64,000 nucleotides of DNA from Rosa chinensis. Taxonomy: Eukaryota; Streptophyta; Magnoliopsida; Rosales; Rosaceae. The stretch lies in the NCBI RefSeq assembly GCF_002994745.2, contig NC_037091.1, forward strand, positions 7,216,001-7,280,000. Direction: 5' to 3'. Below, in pieces: positions 32,131 through 43,600 of this stretch. Position numbers and translations under genes: made by a program. The notes below the pieces were generated by a model. That model searched no databases. It worked only from the letters and a program-made list of their open reading frames with translations, and had not been told where the DNA came from. Position 1 is the stretch's first letter. Each line of letters opens with the position of its first letter.

Positions 32131-35066
32131 TGACAGAACCCGCCCCGGATTTCACCTTGAAATCCAAAGTGGCCCTGCAGGGCCCACCTCAGAAGAAATT
32201 CTACCAAAAAATTTGGCAGAACTCCCTCTAAAAGGGGACTACCCAAAAACCTGTAGAAAGACATTTACACTTCTAAAATAATCCACCCTTAATCTTCTGG
32301 AGCCACCCTACTCCCCGTATCACAACATCTCCCACAACACAAAACAATTCTGAACTTAAGAATATTAGAATATTAATCTCATATTAATCTAATGTATGGG
32401 CGTACAAGAGAATAGAATACAAGATAAATGACCAATACTTTTATAATGCAGAAGCTATGACAGCTATGCCTCAACCCCATGTACGCTAGACCTCAAGCTA
32501 AACTGGCCTGCAAAATGGGCATTTGAAACCGAAGGGCCCAGGAAAAAACATTTAAAATCTGTTATAGTGAGTGGACGAAAAATAAATAATTTCGAATTAA
32601 TAAGTAAAACTTAAACCTTTCCCAAGTTATTCTCTAAAACCTCGCATGCAGTAACAATATTGGAAATACTTTTAATCATCACCTTTACTGCAATCCTAAT
32701 CACGTAAAAATAGAACATCTTGCAATCTCTTAAAATCTCATCCTCAATCCTTATAAAAACATCCTTTTCAAGAGGCTCGTTTGATGACTATGAAGGACTG
32801 CTGTCTAGTCATCTCATGCCGTCTAGGAGGGACTGCCACCCAGATGACGCATCGGAAGGAACTGCCAACCGGAATAGGAGGCGGTGGGTAGAAGGGACTG
32901 CCAACTAGCCACAGGTAGTTAGAAGGGACTGCCAACAAACTACCTCATGTCATCTAGAAGGGACTGCCAACCAGGTGACACATCGGAAGGGACTGCCACC
33001 CGGAATAGGAGGCGGTGGGTAGAAGGGACTGCCAACTAGCCACAGATAGTTAGAAGGGACTGCCAACTAACTACCTCATGTCATCTGGAATGGACTGCCA
33101 ACCAGGTGACGCATCGGAAGGGACTGCCAACCAGACTATTACCTAGAAGGGACTGCCAACTAGGTAATATACGCATGCGCCGAAGATAGCCTTCTCAATA
33201 AACTGAATAGCCTCCTCAATAAACTGGAAACAACCTCTTTCAATTACTTGCTTTCGGAAAGAAACTCACTGTTACTTCAATAAAACATTAAAAATTCACC
33301 GAAAGCATAACTCAGGATTATCTCGCTAAATCAAATCTCAATATCTTAATAAATCCTCGAAAGCATATATCAAATACTCTGTAAATCAATAAATGCTTTC
33401 GGAAAGAAATCTCAATCTAACTCAAGGCTGATAAGTGCGGAGCTCAAAACTCAATAAATCTCGATAATTCAATCATGCTCAAATATTTGCTAAATCCTTC
33501 GTACTCGTATATCATCATAAAAACTTATATTCGAAATCAATAATTCTCATAATATTTTCTGAATCAGTCACTTCCCGAAAATCATTTCCCAACTCAATAA
33601 CTCATAAATAATTAGCTTAAAAATCTATTGAAAGCCCTTGGGAAGGAAATCCACTAAAAATCCCGTAACTCATAGAGCATAATAAATCTCAAGAAATCAA
33701 GCTCATAAAATCATAATACTCAATAATTCAAATAATAAATTAAACCTCAATCGGAAAATAATAATATACTGCATGCACATTTAATTTAAAATAAATTTCC
33801 ACTCACAGTACTATTTAGGCGATCACGCATATGAGTTCCTTCATCGAGCAATAGCTCGGTATATCGCCATGTATACAATTATAATTCATGAATAACATTC
33901 CGGAATTTAAATACGATTCCAATGTCCTATTCTCATAAATCAACATTTTCATTTCTTCTCCAATTTAACCCAAACTTCACCATTAACACCAATTCATTAA
34001 TTTAAAGGTTCTAGGGCAGAACCAAGAGAAATCCGGCTGTTTGATTCTCGTAAATCGTTAACCGAAATTCTAAAATTCAGAAAAATTCACAATCGATACA
34101 AAACTTCTCCAATGTCCACCAAAATCACATAAACAAGCTATACAATATTTATAGGATTTAATTGGCTAAAAACAAGAATTAAAAACTTACTCTACGCGCC
34201 TCCACGCGCCATCTACAGTGGCAGCACGTGGGCCCCACGCGCCGCCGGCCACCACCTCTGATGGCCACCAAATTTCATCCACAGCATCATCTCAACATTC
34301 TAAGCATCTTTAACAACTACAACAAATCCAGAAAACGACTAGAAGTACCTCAACAATTAAGGAGAAGTTTGAACCCGAATTATGAATAGTAACCTAGAAT
34401 TTCAAATCTTCGATTCTTCCTTCTCGCGTCAAATCGCTGTAAAATACTTGGGGACATCATCTACGACCCAAGGCGCTCCCAAGGACTAAGGTTTGTCGTC
34501 TGTGGTGGCCGGAATCGGGAGAAACCGGCATTGACCTCAATCTGCTACAGTGACCGTCCTCTTCTTCTCATTGCTGCACCTCCCATAGTTCATATTAAGC
34601 TACCAAACGAACCCAGAAATGAAGAGAAGGAAGAGAGCTTTCCAACGACATCTTATACGTCAAAATCTGTCGTCGGATGAAGGAGTTATGGCCGGAAGAA
34701 GGTGAAGAGGTCGGAGAGGAAGAGAGAATCGGGGAGAGAGAAGAAAGAGAGCTCGGTAAGTTTCCGAAAATGGAAACTTACCACAGTAGCTCGGCTATTT
34801 ATAGAAAATTACCATAAACAGTAACTTTACCTTTTCGCTTATAACTTTCGCATACGAACTCTGATTTTTACGTACCATATATGCACGCGCTCGGTTTAAC
34901 GTCGTCTACAACTTTCATGAAGAACATTTTCTTAAATTTTGACCCAAACAAAAAGCCAACTTTTAGGGCCCCCTAAAATATCGAAACGGAGCCAAAAAGT
35001 AAATGTAAATGTCGTTTACCCATCGAAAGACTCGTAAACTGGTAAATTTAGGTTCGGGACGTTACA
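32131..35066 (+). mobile_element. Solo LTR, Ty3-type, 2.9 kb
   Basis: Begins TGACAGAACCCGCCCCGGAT and ends TTCGGGACGTTACA. Flanks are ACCTT (32126-32130) and ACCTC (35067-35071); the undisrupted sister copy reads GGGACCTCTC, so the 5-bp duplication was ACCTC with one later change. No internal domain follows, as expected after LTR-LTR recombination. A CTATTTATAG box at about 34795 is the likely LTR promoter. Very long LTRs with internal tandem repeats are typical of some plant Ty3/gypsy lineages. Confidence 0.85.
32780..33165. repeat. Tandem array based on AGAAGGGACTGCCAACTAG in the solo LTR
   Basis: The core GAAGGGACTGCCAAC or a close variant recurs more than ten times, organised into higher-order units of roughly 160 bases that contain TAGGAGGCGGTGGGTAGAAG. 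Copies differ by single bases. Confidence 0.9.
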
Positions 35067-35172
35067 ACCTCTCATAACCAGGTAAGACGAGACAACAATG
35101 CTCAATGGCATCAAGAGCTTCAATGGCGTGTTCTTCTTGTTTTGGTATTCTTCTTCCTCTTTTATTTTTTTT
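35067..35172 (+). repeat. Third copy of the promoter/signal-peptide repeat, part 2
   Basis: Resumes with ACCTCTCATAACCAGGTAAG and carries the same ATG (35105) and signal-peptide start, then breaks off in the T run at 35165-35172, where the MULE-like/viral unit begins. It resumes at 43630. Confidence 0.9.
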
Positions 35173-35604
35173 GGGGAAATGCCCGTTCACCCATTTACCA
35201 AGGGGGTAATTCCCACTCACCCAAACTATTTTCAAAATGCCGGAAATGGACATCATAGCTGCAACCTTTCTTGTCTATACCCATCACATGAGTGTCTTTG
35301 TTTTATATTCTCAACTTTTGTTTTTGTAGACTTCTGCATGTACAGTTGTTGGGTAGCTCCTTGTGTAAAGAGTTGTAAAAATTTTTGTTCTTTTTTGCAT
35401 GTTTCTTTGTCTAGTTATGCATGACAAGTCGTCCATACTTGCATGCTTCTTCCACTTGTTCTCTGGAATCACCACCTTACGGTGGAGTTTGTACAAAGCT
35501 AGCTGAAGACTAGTATAAGATGGAAAATAGATAGCAGATGGAGTACGTTGGAGAAGAAAAAATCTCAGTACCCATTGTTTTCCTTTGTAAACACTTTTAG
35601 TATC

Positions 35605-35610
35605 AATAAA
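35605..35610 (+). terminator. Poly(A) signal AATAAA in viral leader
   Basis: TATCAATAAAGCCC lies ~560 bases before the primer site. In this virus family the signal sits in the terminally repeated leader and is bypassed near the promoter. Confidence 0.55.
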
Positions 35611-36166
35611 GCCCTTTGTTCATAATATCATCTGTTCATATACTTTCTACTTATTAACACCACAATCATCCATACATAACCCACAACAATAATCTGTAGC
35701 TGTAATATGAAGCAGTAGCTGTTCATGATTAGCAGTAGCTGTGGTGACACTTTATTCATGTTCGTGTGAAGCAAACTAGCATTCAACCAGTGTTTTCTGT
35801 TGCAACTCCATAGAAGACTGTACAGTTTGTACTAGCATGTTCAAGTAGGTTCATCTTACTTTTTATTTTCCGGTTTTCTTAGTAGACTTCTAGTCCAAAA
35901 TAGGGAAACACTGAGATAATTATGCTATTATATTGCTAAACGGACGATCATATTATCTTTAAGAATTCCTGTTTTAATTAACATGCATGCCAAGATAACT
36001 AATAAAATTAGTCAGGGAACCTCTGAGTCTAAGAACCTCTGTTTCTGCTCTTGTTTGGCCCAATAGGTTGGCTTTGTATGCAGTTTTAAGCTCTTGTCCA
36101 TGTTCAAGACTCAATCTTTAATAGATGTTTTGGCATATGTGTAGTTAGGACAGACCTCCTTAAATC

Positions 36167-36178
36167 TGGTATCAGAGC
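36167..36178 (+). promoter_or_regulatory. Viral primer binding site, initiator tRNA-Met
   Basis: TGGTATCAGAGC, the 12-base site that marks position 1 of plant pararetrovirus genomes. It lies about 220 bases before ORF1, with no integrase and no LTR around it. Confidence 0.92.
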
Positions 36179-36368
36179 CTAGTTTAGCATTATAATAGTA
36201 TAGTTATATCAGTAAAGTACCTTGAGGACAGAAGTCATAAACACACCTAGTAAGAAAACAAGAAAAATTTGAACCTGTAATTAAGAGTCAGTACAATCCG
36301 ACCCTGTATTGGGGGGCAATAGACGACTATTGGAGGCCAATAGACGATTCCGTTATCTTGAAATCTAA

Positions 36369-36911
36369 TCTGTTTGTTACATATATTTAAATCTGTTGTT
36401 GTTTTATGATAGATTATCACTTAATTTAGAAATCACAGAGCATCAAAAACGTAAAATTACTCTAGATCATAATACTTTAGTTTGTTATTTTCCACAGAAG
36501 AATAATAAGCATATTTTACATAGTGAAGAACATCCACTAATTAATAGTGTCATAGACCTTATAATTAGCCAAGCAGAAAGTATAAAATTAGAACATAGTC
36601 AGTATAATCAGAAATTACAGCAAGTATTAGATTATTTTCAGAAAAATTCCCTACAAATAATTAGACAAAATTTAAGTTTTATACAATCACAACTAGAAGA
36701 TAATAATAGAAATATACAAAGGTTTCCTAGTAGAAAAGAAATAAAAGAGCTTGTAGACATCATTGACAGTAAGCCGAAGCAAGTAGAATTGCAGTCCTTA
36801 GAAATTGTAGAACAGCTGAAAATAGAAGTACAGAAAATTAAATTAGTACAAAAAGAATTAACAGAGCAAATAGAAAAATTGCATAGTAAAATAGATAGAT
36901 TATTAATTTAA
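36369..36911 (+). CDS. Pararetroviral ORF1 without an ATG, coiled-coil protein
   Basis: The frame is open from 36369 to the TAA at 36909-36911, and no ATG occurs in it; a near-cognate start (for example CTG at 36393 or TTG at 36396) must be assumed. That gives about 171 residues, rich in Gln, Ile, Leu, Glu and Lys, with heptad-like spacing from about residue 50 to the end, where EIVEQLKIEVQKIKLVQKEL is the clearest helix. A small first protein with non-AUG start is known in rice tungro bacilliform virus. Function in the family is unclear. The frame is unbroken. Confidence 0.7.
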   Translation, partial: SVCYIYLNLLLFYDRLSLNLEITEHQKRKITLDHNTLVCYFPQKNNKHILHSEEHPLINSVIDLIISQAESIKLEHSQYNQKLQQVLDYFQKNSLQIIRQNLSFIQSQLEDNNRNIQRFPSRKEIKELVDIIDSKPKQVELQSLEIVEQLKIEVQKIKLVQKELTEQIEKLHSKIDRLLI

Positions 36912-37270
36912 TGAATGATTCTAGAAATAATAATAATTACATCAAAGCATTAAAAGAAGTTAGTGAGTTAGAAGAAGAACCAATAGGATTTTCAGACTTT
37001 ACAACAAGTGTTCCTAGTAATAATATTCCCATAAGGCAAAATAATTTTATTATCCAATTGATAATAAATTTAGCAGAAAAAATAGATCACATAGAAGAAC
37101 AAATAGCAGAAATTAATCAACTTTTAAATAGCACATCAGCATCATTACTACCATCATTAGTTAATAAATTAGAAACTTTAACATTAGGCACAAGTAATAT
37201 AAGAAAAAGAAAAATAAACCCTTTTGATAATAGCAAATGGAACTCTTTAGAAGAAAAGGAAAAGAAATAG
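36911..37270 (+). CDS. Pararetroviral ORF2, virion-associated-type small protein
   Basis: 119 residues. Its ATG shares one base with the ORF1 stop (TAATG), the tight coupling seen in badna- and tungroviruses. The middle (IIQLIINLAEKIDHIEEQIAEI) looks like a short coiled coil and the end is basic (IRKRKINPF). In the related viruses ORF2 binds nucleic acid or the capsid. It overlaps the start of the polyprotein ORF (ATG 37237). Frame intact. Confidence 0.7.
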   Translation: MNDSRNNNNYIKALKEVSELEEEPIGFSDFTTSVPSNNIPIRQNNFIIQLIINLAEKIDHIEEQIAEINQLLNSTSASLLPSLVNKLETLTLGTSNIRKRKINPFDNSKWNSLEEKEKK

Positions 37271-40200
37271 TAAGAACCGAAGATATATATCCTAGTGAAG
37301 AGGAAGCACAGGACTTTCTTAGAAATGGATTTTTAAGATCACAAAGAAATAGACATAATTTATATCAATTAGGAAGATCTGAAAATAGAAATAGCATAGT
37401 AAGTAGCATAAGTCAATATGAAATAAGTTGCATAGATAAAGAAGTTATACTAAATTTACTTAGTAATTCGGCAATAGAACAACTTAGAAAATCAAACTAT
37501 TCACAAATTCATATAGGAACTATATTAATCGGAATAGCAGGATTAACTAGAGCACAAGTAGGAACTAAAGCATTAGTATACATATATGATGATAGATGGG
37601 ATAATCATCAACAAGCAGCCATAGCAACAGCTGAAGTAGACCTTAGCACAAACTTAGCAATTATAGGTTGCATTCCAAATTATGTAATGAATATTAAAAA
37701 ATTTAGTAAATATATTAATTAAGGTAAGCATTAGAACAAAAAATTATAATATGAAAGGAGATTTTAAAAACTTAAGTGTTAGTTTAATGTATGTAGGAAA
37801 AGTGTCAGACAAATTTAACTATAAGTTTAATGTTGAATTCCAAAACTTAGTACAAACTTTTGGAAGTAAACATGTTAATATGATAGAAGCAAAACCAGTA
37901 GATAATAGTTTTTTAGAAGGAACTCAATGGTTATTACTTAATTTACATGGATCAAAAAATAAACAACCTGATAAAGCACAAATTTTTGAAAATCACTTAG
38001 GAGAAGCATCAGTAAGGTTTAGCAATTATAGACAAATAGAAAATGTAGAAGACTTAGAAAGTGAAGCAGAAATTAATATGGCTTTTGATAATTTAGAAAT
38101 CAATATGATTGAACATAATTTTGATAACATAGTAGATAAAGTAATAGAAGACATAGATAATTTGAGTGAAGAACAATACTTAGAAAAATATAAAACTTAT
38201 GAATTAGGATTACATAGACTAAATGATGAGGAACTGAAGCAATTAATATTAAAAATAGGATTAGAACATATTTTAGGAGAAAAAGAATATAACAACATGT
38301 TAATAGAAGTAGAATGTATGCCTGTAGAAGAAACTAGTTCAATAGGAACTTGAGGAATCCATACTGAACCAAGAGTAGGTAGAACCGATCAACAAAATAT
38401 AAGACCAACTAGAGAACATTATGCAGAAAATAGTAGAACTTATGATTATGAAGAAACTAGACCTAGAAAAAATAGAATACCTTATTCAGGAATAGAACAT
38501 GTAAACTTAGCAGGAAATATATTAAACATAGATCATGTAGACCCACAAGATTGGGAAAAAACAATAGAAAGATGGGAGAAAGGATGTGTACATGCGGCAA
38601 TCATGTTAGATTTTAGTAATACAACTGATATGTTAGATTATTTTGAACATACTTTAGATGGAATGGTATTTGATTTCTTTCAAGCATGGAAAGTAAAAAA
38701 TCCACAACAACATCAAGCGGCAAAAGAAACTTTTAATATAGATACTTTTGTTAAACTTATTAAGTATGAGTTTTTAGATCATAATAGGTTAGATGGTAGA
38801 AACGAACAAGAACAAATTAGAGCAATAAGAAATTTAGAGCAATTACAAATTTGTGATTTGCAATACATAGGAGAATATACTACAGATTTTAAATATTTAG
38901 GAAGAACAGGTAGGATTAATGACATAAATTTATTAAATACATATATGACTAAAATTAAAGGACCAATAGGAGAAAAAATATGGAGAGAATGGCAAAAACA
39001 CCCTAGAAAAGATGATATAGCAATAGGACCTAGAACACAACATGTATATGATATATTAAGAGAAGAATGTAGACAATTAAAAGCAAAGAGACAAATTAGA
39101 AAACAATTTTACATGAGCTGTAAGAACATAGATTTACCTAAGCAATATGGTTGTCATAGGAAAGATAAGTATAATAAGAAAATTAGACCATACAGAAAGA
39201 GCTATAGGAAGAAGTATAGATCATATAAGCAACATAAGACCTTTGACATACAACCTTCAAGAACCTTTAGGAAGAGAAAATACATTCCTAAGCACTTTAG
39301 GAAAAGAACCAATAAACCTTGGATTAGAAAATACAAAGCACCAAAAGATAAGAGTACTTGTAAATGTTATTTTTGTGGTGAAGTAGGACACATTAGACCT
39401 AAATGTCCTAAGTTAGGAAAACAACCTAGAGAAAAAGTACAATTAATTGAGCAATTTAAATTAGAAGAAGATGAAGACTTAGAGTCAATATATAGCTTAG
39501 ACAACTTAAGTGATAGTGAAAGCATTTAAAGCATAAATAGCATAGATATGTTATCCGAATCAGAATTAGAGTCAGATTACTCTAGTAATTCAGATAGTGA
39601 ACTAGATGAAAATATATGTATGTTTGAGGAAGAACAAGAAGAATTTCAATATGTTAATTTAGGTTGGCCTCAAGAATGTAGTAAATGTAAGAAAGTAGTA
39701 GTTGAAAAATATTATACAAGCAAGATAATATTTTGTAAACCTTGTTATACTAATGAAACATTAGAGCTAAATTCAATAGAGGACGAAGAAATTAATATGC
39801 AAAACATTGGAGAAAATCAGAAAACTAGTTCTTTAATAACTATTAATTGTGAGTTAGAACTATCTAAAGAACATAAGATTCAAACAGTAGGTATGATAGA
39901 TACAGGTAGCACTAAGAGTGTCATAAAGGAAGAGTTAGTACCAACACAATTTAGGCAAAAACTAGTTAAACCAGTTAGAGTATCACAATTTGATACTAGA
40001 ACTGTATACTTAACACATTGTATGACTAATATACCTATAAAGATAGAAAGACAATTATTTACCTTACCTTTAACATTTATATCACCCGTAGGATCTTATC
40101 AATTTATCTTAGGATTAAACTTTCTTAAAAGCTTACAAGGATTTTTGTATATACCTCCGGATATAACTTTCTTTAAGAAAGGTATAACTACAACTGATCA

Positions 40201-41882
40201 AAGTAATTTGATAGAAGCTTATAATAGCATTAGCATAGAAGAGTCAAGAGAAAATAGCTTTAGAGAAGAAGAAAATCTAGATAACAATGTCGATGAGCAG
40301 AATAGTATAGAATATGATGAATCAATCTTTGAACTTGAGTATCCAAACATAGGAGAAGTAGCTCTAGTAGAACTAAAACAAATAGGTAGACCTAAAACAT
40401 TAGAAGAATTATTACAATTAGCAGAACATACTCGAATCATAGGAGAAGATCCCCAACTACATTGGAATAAAAATAAGATTTTAGCAAAATTAGATATAAT
40501 TAACCCAGATTTAACTATTAAAACAGCAGATATGCCTTGTAATTTATTGGGTAAACAAGAATTTGAGCAGCAAATAAAAGAGTTATTAAACCTTAAAGTA
40601 ATTAGACCTTCTAAATCTAGACATAGGTCAGCAGCCTTTATAGTTCGAAAGCATTCTGAACTAAAAAGAGGTAAAGCTAGAATAGTTTATAATTATAGGA
40701 GACTAAATGACAATACTTATGAAGATAGTTATAAATTACCTAATAAAGATGAGTTAATAAATAAGATTCAAGAGAGTAAATACTTTAGTAAATTTGATTG
40801 TAAATCAGGTTTTTGGCAAATTAGATTAGCTGAAGAATCAATAGAATGGACAGCCTTCACTTGTCCAGAAGGACACTTTGAATGGTTAGTCATGCCATTT
40901 GGATTGAAAAATGCACCTTCTATTTTTCAAAGAAAAATGGATCAACTTTTGAAGAAGTATGATAGTTTTTGTAGTGTATATGTAGATGATATACTTATAC
41001 ATAGCAAAAATAGAAATGAACATAGAAAATAGTTTTTGTAGTGTATATGTAGATGATATACTTATACATAGCAAAAATAGAAATGAACATAGAAAACACT
41101 TAGAAATAATCTTGCAAGAGTTTATAGATAATGGTATCATTATTAGTAAAAATAAAATAGACTTAGAAAAACAAGATATAGAGTTTTTAGGAATATATAT
41201 TAAGTCAGGAACTATTCAATTGCAGGAACATATAGCTAAGAAGGTTATAGAATTTCCAGATCGATTAGAGGATAAAAAGCAGTTACAAGCATTTTTAGGA
41301 TTATTAAATTATGCTAGAAGTTTCATCCCAGATTTAGGAAGAAAAATAGCAGTTTTACAAAGTAAGACTAGCAAAACAGGTCAGAAATACTTTAATACAG
41401 AAGATATTAAGTTAGTTCAGCAAATTAAACAAGAAATTACACAACTTAAACCTTTAGCACTACCATTAGATAGTAGTTACAAAATAGTAGAAACAGATGC
41501 ATCAGCATTAGGTTGGGCAAGAATTTTATATCAGAAAAAGTTTAAAGAATTACCAAAGTCTGATGAGCAAATTTGTAGATATGCATCAGGTAAATTTAGT
41601 GATATACAATCTCGATTACCAGCCACAGATTTAGAAATATTAGGCATAATTAATTCTTTAGAAGCATTTTCTTTATTCTTACATAATGAAATATTTACAA
41701 TTAGAACTGATTGTCAAAATATTGTTTCTCATTATAATAAAATCACTACTAATAAACAAGCAGCCAGAAGATGGGTCAATTTTATAGATTGTATTACAGG
41801 AAATGGATTTAGGCCACAATTTGAGCATATAAAAGGAGCTGATAATACACTTGCAGATATCTTATCTCGGCTTCTTCTTTGA
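37237..41882 (+). pseudogene. Pararetroviral polyprotein ORF3 (MP, CP, AP, RT, RNase H), broken
   Basis: Movement-protein domain at 37237-37722 (IHIGTILIGIAGLTRA, IIGCIPNYVM). Coat-protein region about 38400-39529, ending in the knuckle CKCYFCGEVGHIRPKC (CxCx2Cx4Hx4C). A second Cys cluster follows (CSKC...CKPC near 39680-39745). Aspartic protease MIDTGSTKSVI near 39890; reverse transcriptase KARIVYNYRRLND, FSKFDCKSGFWQIRL, MPFGLKNAPSIFQ and YVDDILI; RNase H VETDASALGWA, RTDCQNIV and ADILSR. Breaks: a stop with frame change at 37720-37750, TGA at 38351-38353, TAA at 39527-39529, and a 67-bp duplication at 40964-41097. Apart from the first and last, the frame is the same throughout. In a living virus this polyprotein is cut by its own protease. 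Confidence 0.9.
40964..41097 (+). repeat. 67-bp tandem duplication across the RT active site
   Basis: Units 40964-41030 and 41031-41097 are identical except for the last base. Each contains the YVDD codons. As 67 is not a multiple of three, the duplication shifts the frame and brings in the stop at 41030-41032. Confidence 0.95.
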
Positions 41883-41889
41883 CAGGTAT
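41855..41889 (+). promoter_or_regulatory. Splice-acceptor-like site ahead of viral ORF4
   Basis: The pyrimidine-rich CTCGGCTTCTTCTTTGACAG is followed two bases later by the ORF4 ATG at 41888, overlapping the RNase H stop. In rice tungro bacilliform virus ORF4 is made from a spliced RNA; this layout would allow the same. Confidence 0.45.
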
Positions 41890-43320
41890 GGACTTCTTCA
41901 GGCCTTCATCTTCTAGTACTCAAAGAGTAGAAAGTGGTGTGCCACCTCAAAGTGGTAATACACTAAGCATGACAGCAAGATCAGCAAATATTAGTTACAA
42001 CTTTAATGGCTACACTGTGCAAGAAATTAGAAATCCACTCTTTAGATATAAAAGTACAGCATCATTATCGACTAGACAACAAGTTCTATTAGATAATTTT
42101 TGGAATATTAGAATAAATGCTATGGATATGAGAAGAGGTCAAGAAAAATTAATTAGAGCACTTGAGCAGGAATTTTCAGCCAATAATTGTGATCTTGCTA
42201 GATATCAAGAAGAGTATCCTAAGTCAAGAGCACAATATGCTAGACTTCAGACACAATATAATCACCTTAAAGCACAACATGATAATCTGAATGCATTGTA
42301 TTATAATTTGCAAAATGAGCATGATACAGTAGTTGATCATTTTCGTACACTAAATATAAATTATCAGAAAACAGTTGAGTTTATTAAGCAAGAAGAAGAA
42401 AGTAGTTGGCCTGCATCTCTGTTAGAAAGAAAACAAAAAATCCCTACTTTTTACAAGCCCTAGCAAAAGAAAGGTTTTCGTATTTACATCATGATTGTAA
42501 AGATAAAATCTTCAAGTTACAGCATGATAAGCATCTTTCCCTTCAAGTAGCTATCCAGAATTTTCTCTTTAATCTTATATCTCATCCTCAACCTGGTATA
42601 GGAGTCCTTTGTCATGATACATTTTCTCACCCTGAAGAAAAAGCACGATTTCATATTCTATTAGCTACTATTAATATGAGAGACTTTGGTGAAATGTACA
42701 TTGAGCATGATAATCGTAGAGTTAGAGTTACTCCAGGTTTTCTAATGGAACATGGAGTGTTAAAAAGTCTTTATGTCCAAAATGAACATCATATAGAGTC
42801 ATTCTCCTATCACCTTAAGTATGCTATAACTCATTATCTTAAGCAATGGGGAAGTATAGGATTAGGTTATAGTACTATCCGATTAGAAATAATCAGCATT
42901 CCTTCATATCCCCGTAGGACCAGTCTATATCATGATAAAGCCAGACACCTAGTCATCATATCACTTCGTAATTATATAGAGCCACCTCCTTTACCAACAA
43001 TTGATGTGGCACCAACAGTGGAGGATATTCACAAATTTCGTGCAGCCCAGCTTGTAGTAGATGATTTCTTTGATGATACAAATCTGCAATTAATCTACCA
43101 AGCCAATGCTGTAAATATCTACACTAGAGAACACCTGGATGGAGTACCACGACCAGGAGAGTTGTACACTGTTGATATGAGCACAACCACTAAAGAAGTG
43201 TATGATTTATTGTATAAAGAAGAGCAGGAGAGCCAACAAGTGAGAGAAAGTGATGCTGATTACTGGGATAATCTCGATGATGAAGAACTCCATAACATTG
43301 AAAACATGATGGAGGCTTGA
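41888..43320 (+). pseudogene. Pararetroviral ORF4, frameshifted
   Basis: The first segment (41888-42463) is a Ser-rich start followed by a coiled coil (YARLQTQYNHLKAQHDNLN). The second segment (42406-43320, different frame) is a globular-looking part with an acidic C-terminus (DYWDNLDDEELHNIENM). The switch of frame falls near the A-rich tract at 42425-42445, which suggests a small indel. Position after RNase H equals that of the inclusion-body/transactivator protein of caulimoviruses and the ORF4 of tungrovirus; I see no decisive motif for either. Function unknown. Confidence 0.65.
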
Positions 43321-43600
43321 CGATCATCTCACTACATCAACATAGAAGATAAGACTCAAGCATGAAGATCTATTTCACACTTTTCAAGAAGTTCATTTCT
43401 CAAGCAAGAAGATCAAGATGAACAGCTCAACATAGTATTCTCAGCAACTGCCAAGAAGAAACGAAGCAGTGATCCAAGAGGCAAGAGGCAAGAAAAAGCC
43501 AAAATAACATTCAGCATGGGACCAGCAAGGAACTCCTCAAAAAGAAAAGGACATCAATGTCTTTTCACAGCAAAGAGTTGTGTAACTGGGCAACTTTCGC
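43321..43600 (+). promoter_or_regulatory. Viral intergenic region, presumed promoter side
   Basis: Purine-rich sequence with repeated AAGAAG, GATCAAGA and GGCAAGAGGCAAG wording, as in the upstream half of pararetroviral full-length promoters. No certain TATA box is visible before the terminus at 43629, so the core promoter may lie on the other side of the linearisation point (about 35240-35320). Confidence 0.4.

Larger units (their letters stand above)
35240..43570 (+). mobile_element. Endogenous plant pararetrovirus, Caulimoviridae, tungro/badnavirus-like
   Basis: About 8.3 kb in the expected order: leader with a poly(A) signal, tRNA-Met primer site, two small ORFs, one long polyprotein region (movement, coat, protease, reverse transcriptase, RNase H), a fourth ORF, then a promoter-like intergenic region. 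There is no integrase and no LTR. The copy is opened inside the intergenic region, so the circular genome is represented roughly once. The four-ORF plan, the ORF1 without ATG and the cysteine motifs resemble tungrovirus more than florendovirus or caulimovirus. Genus assignment is my inference. Breaks in the long ORF and in ORF4 make it non-viable. The limits given are approximate. Confidence 0.88.

Noticed and set aside
36396..43320. Ty3/gypsy retrotransposon
   Set aside because: There is no integrase and no LTR pair; the movement-protein-like domain, CxCx2Cx4Hx4C knuckle and four-ORF plan fit a pararetrovirus.
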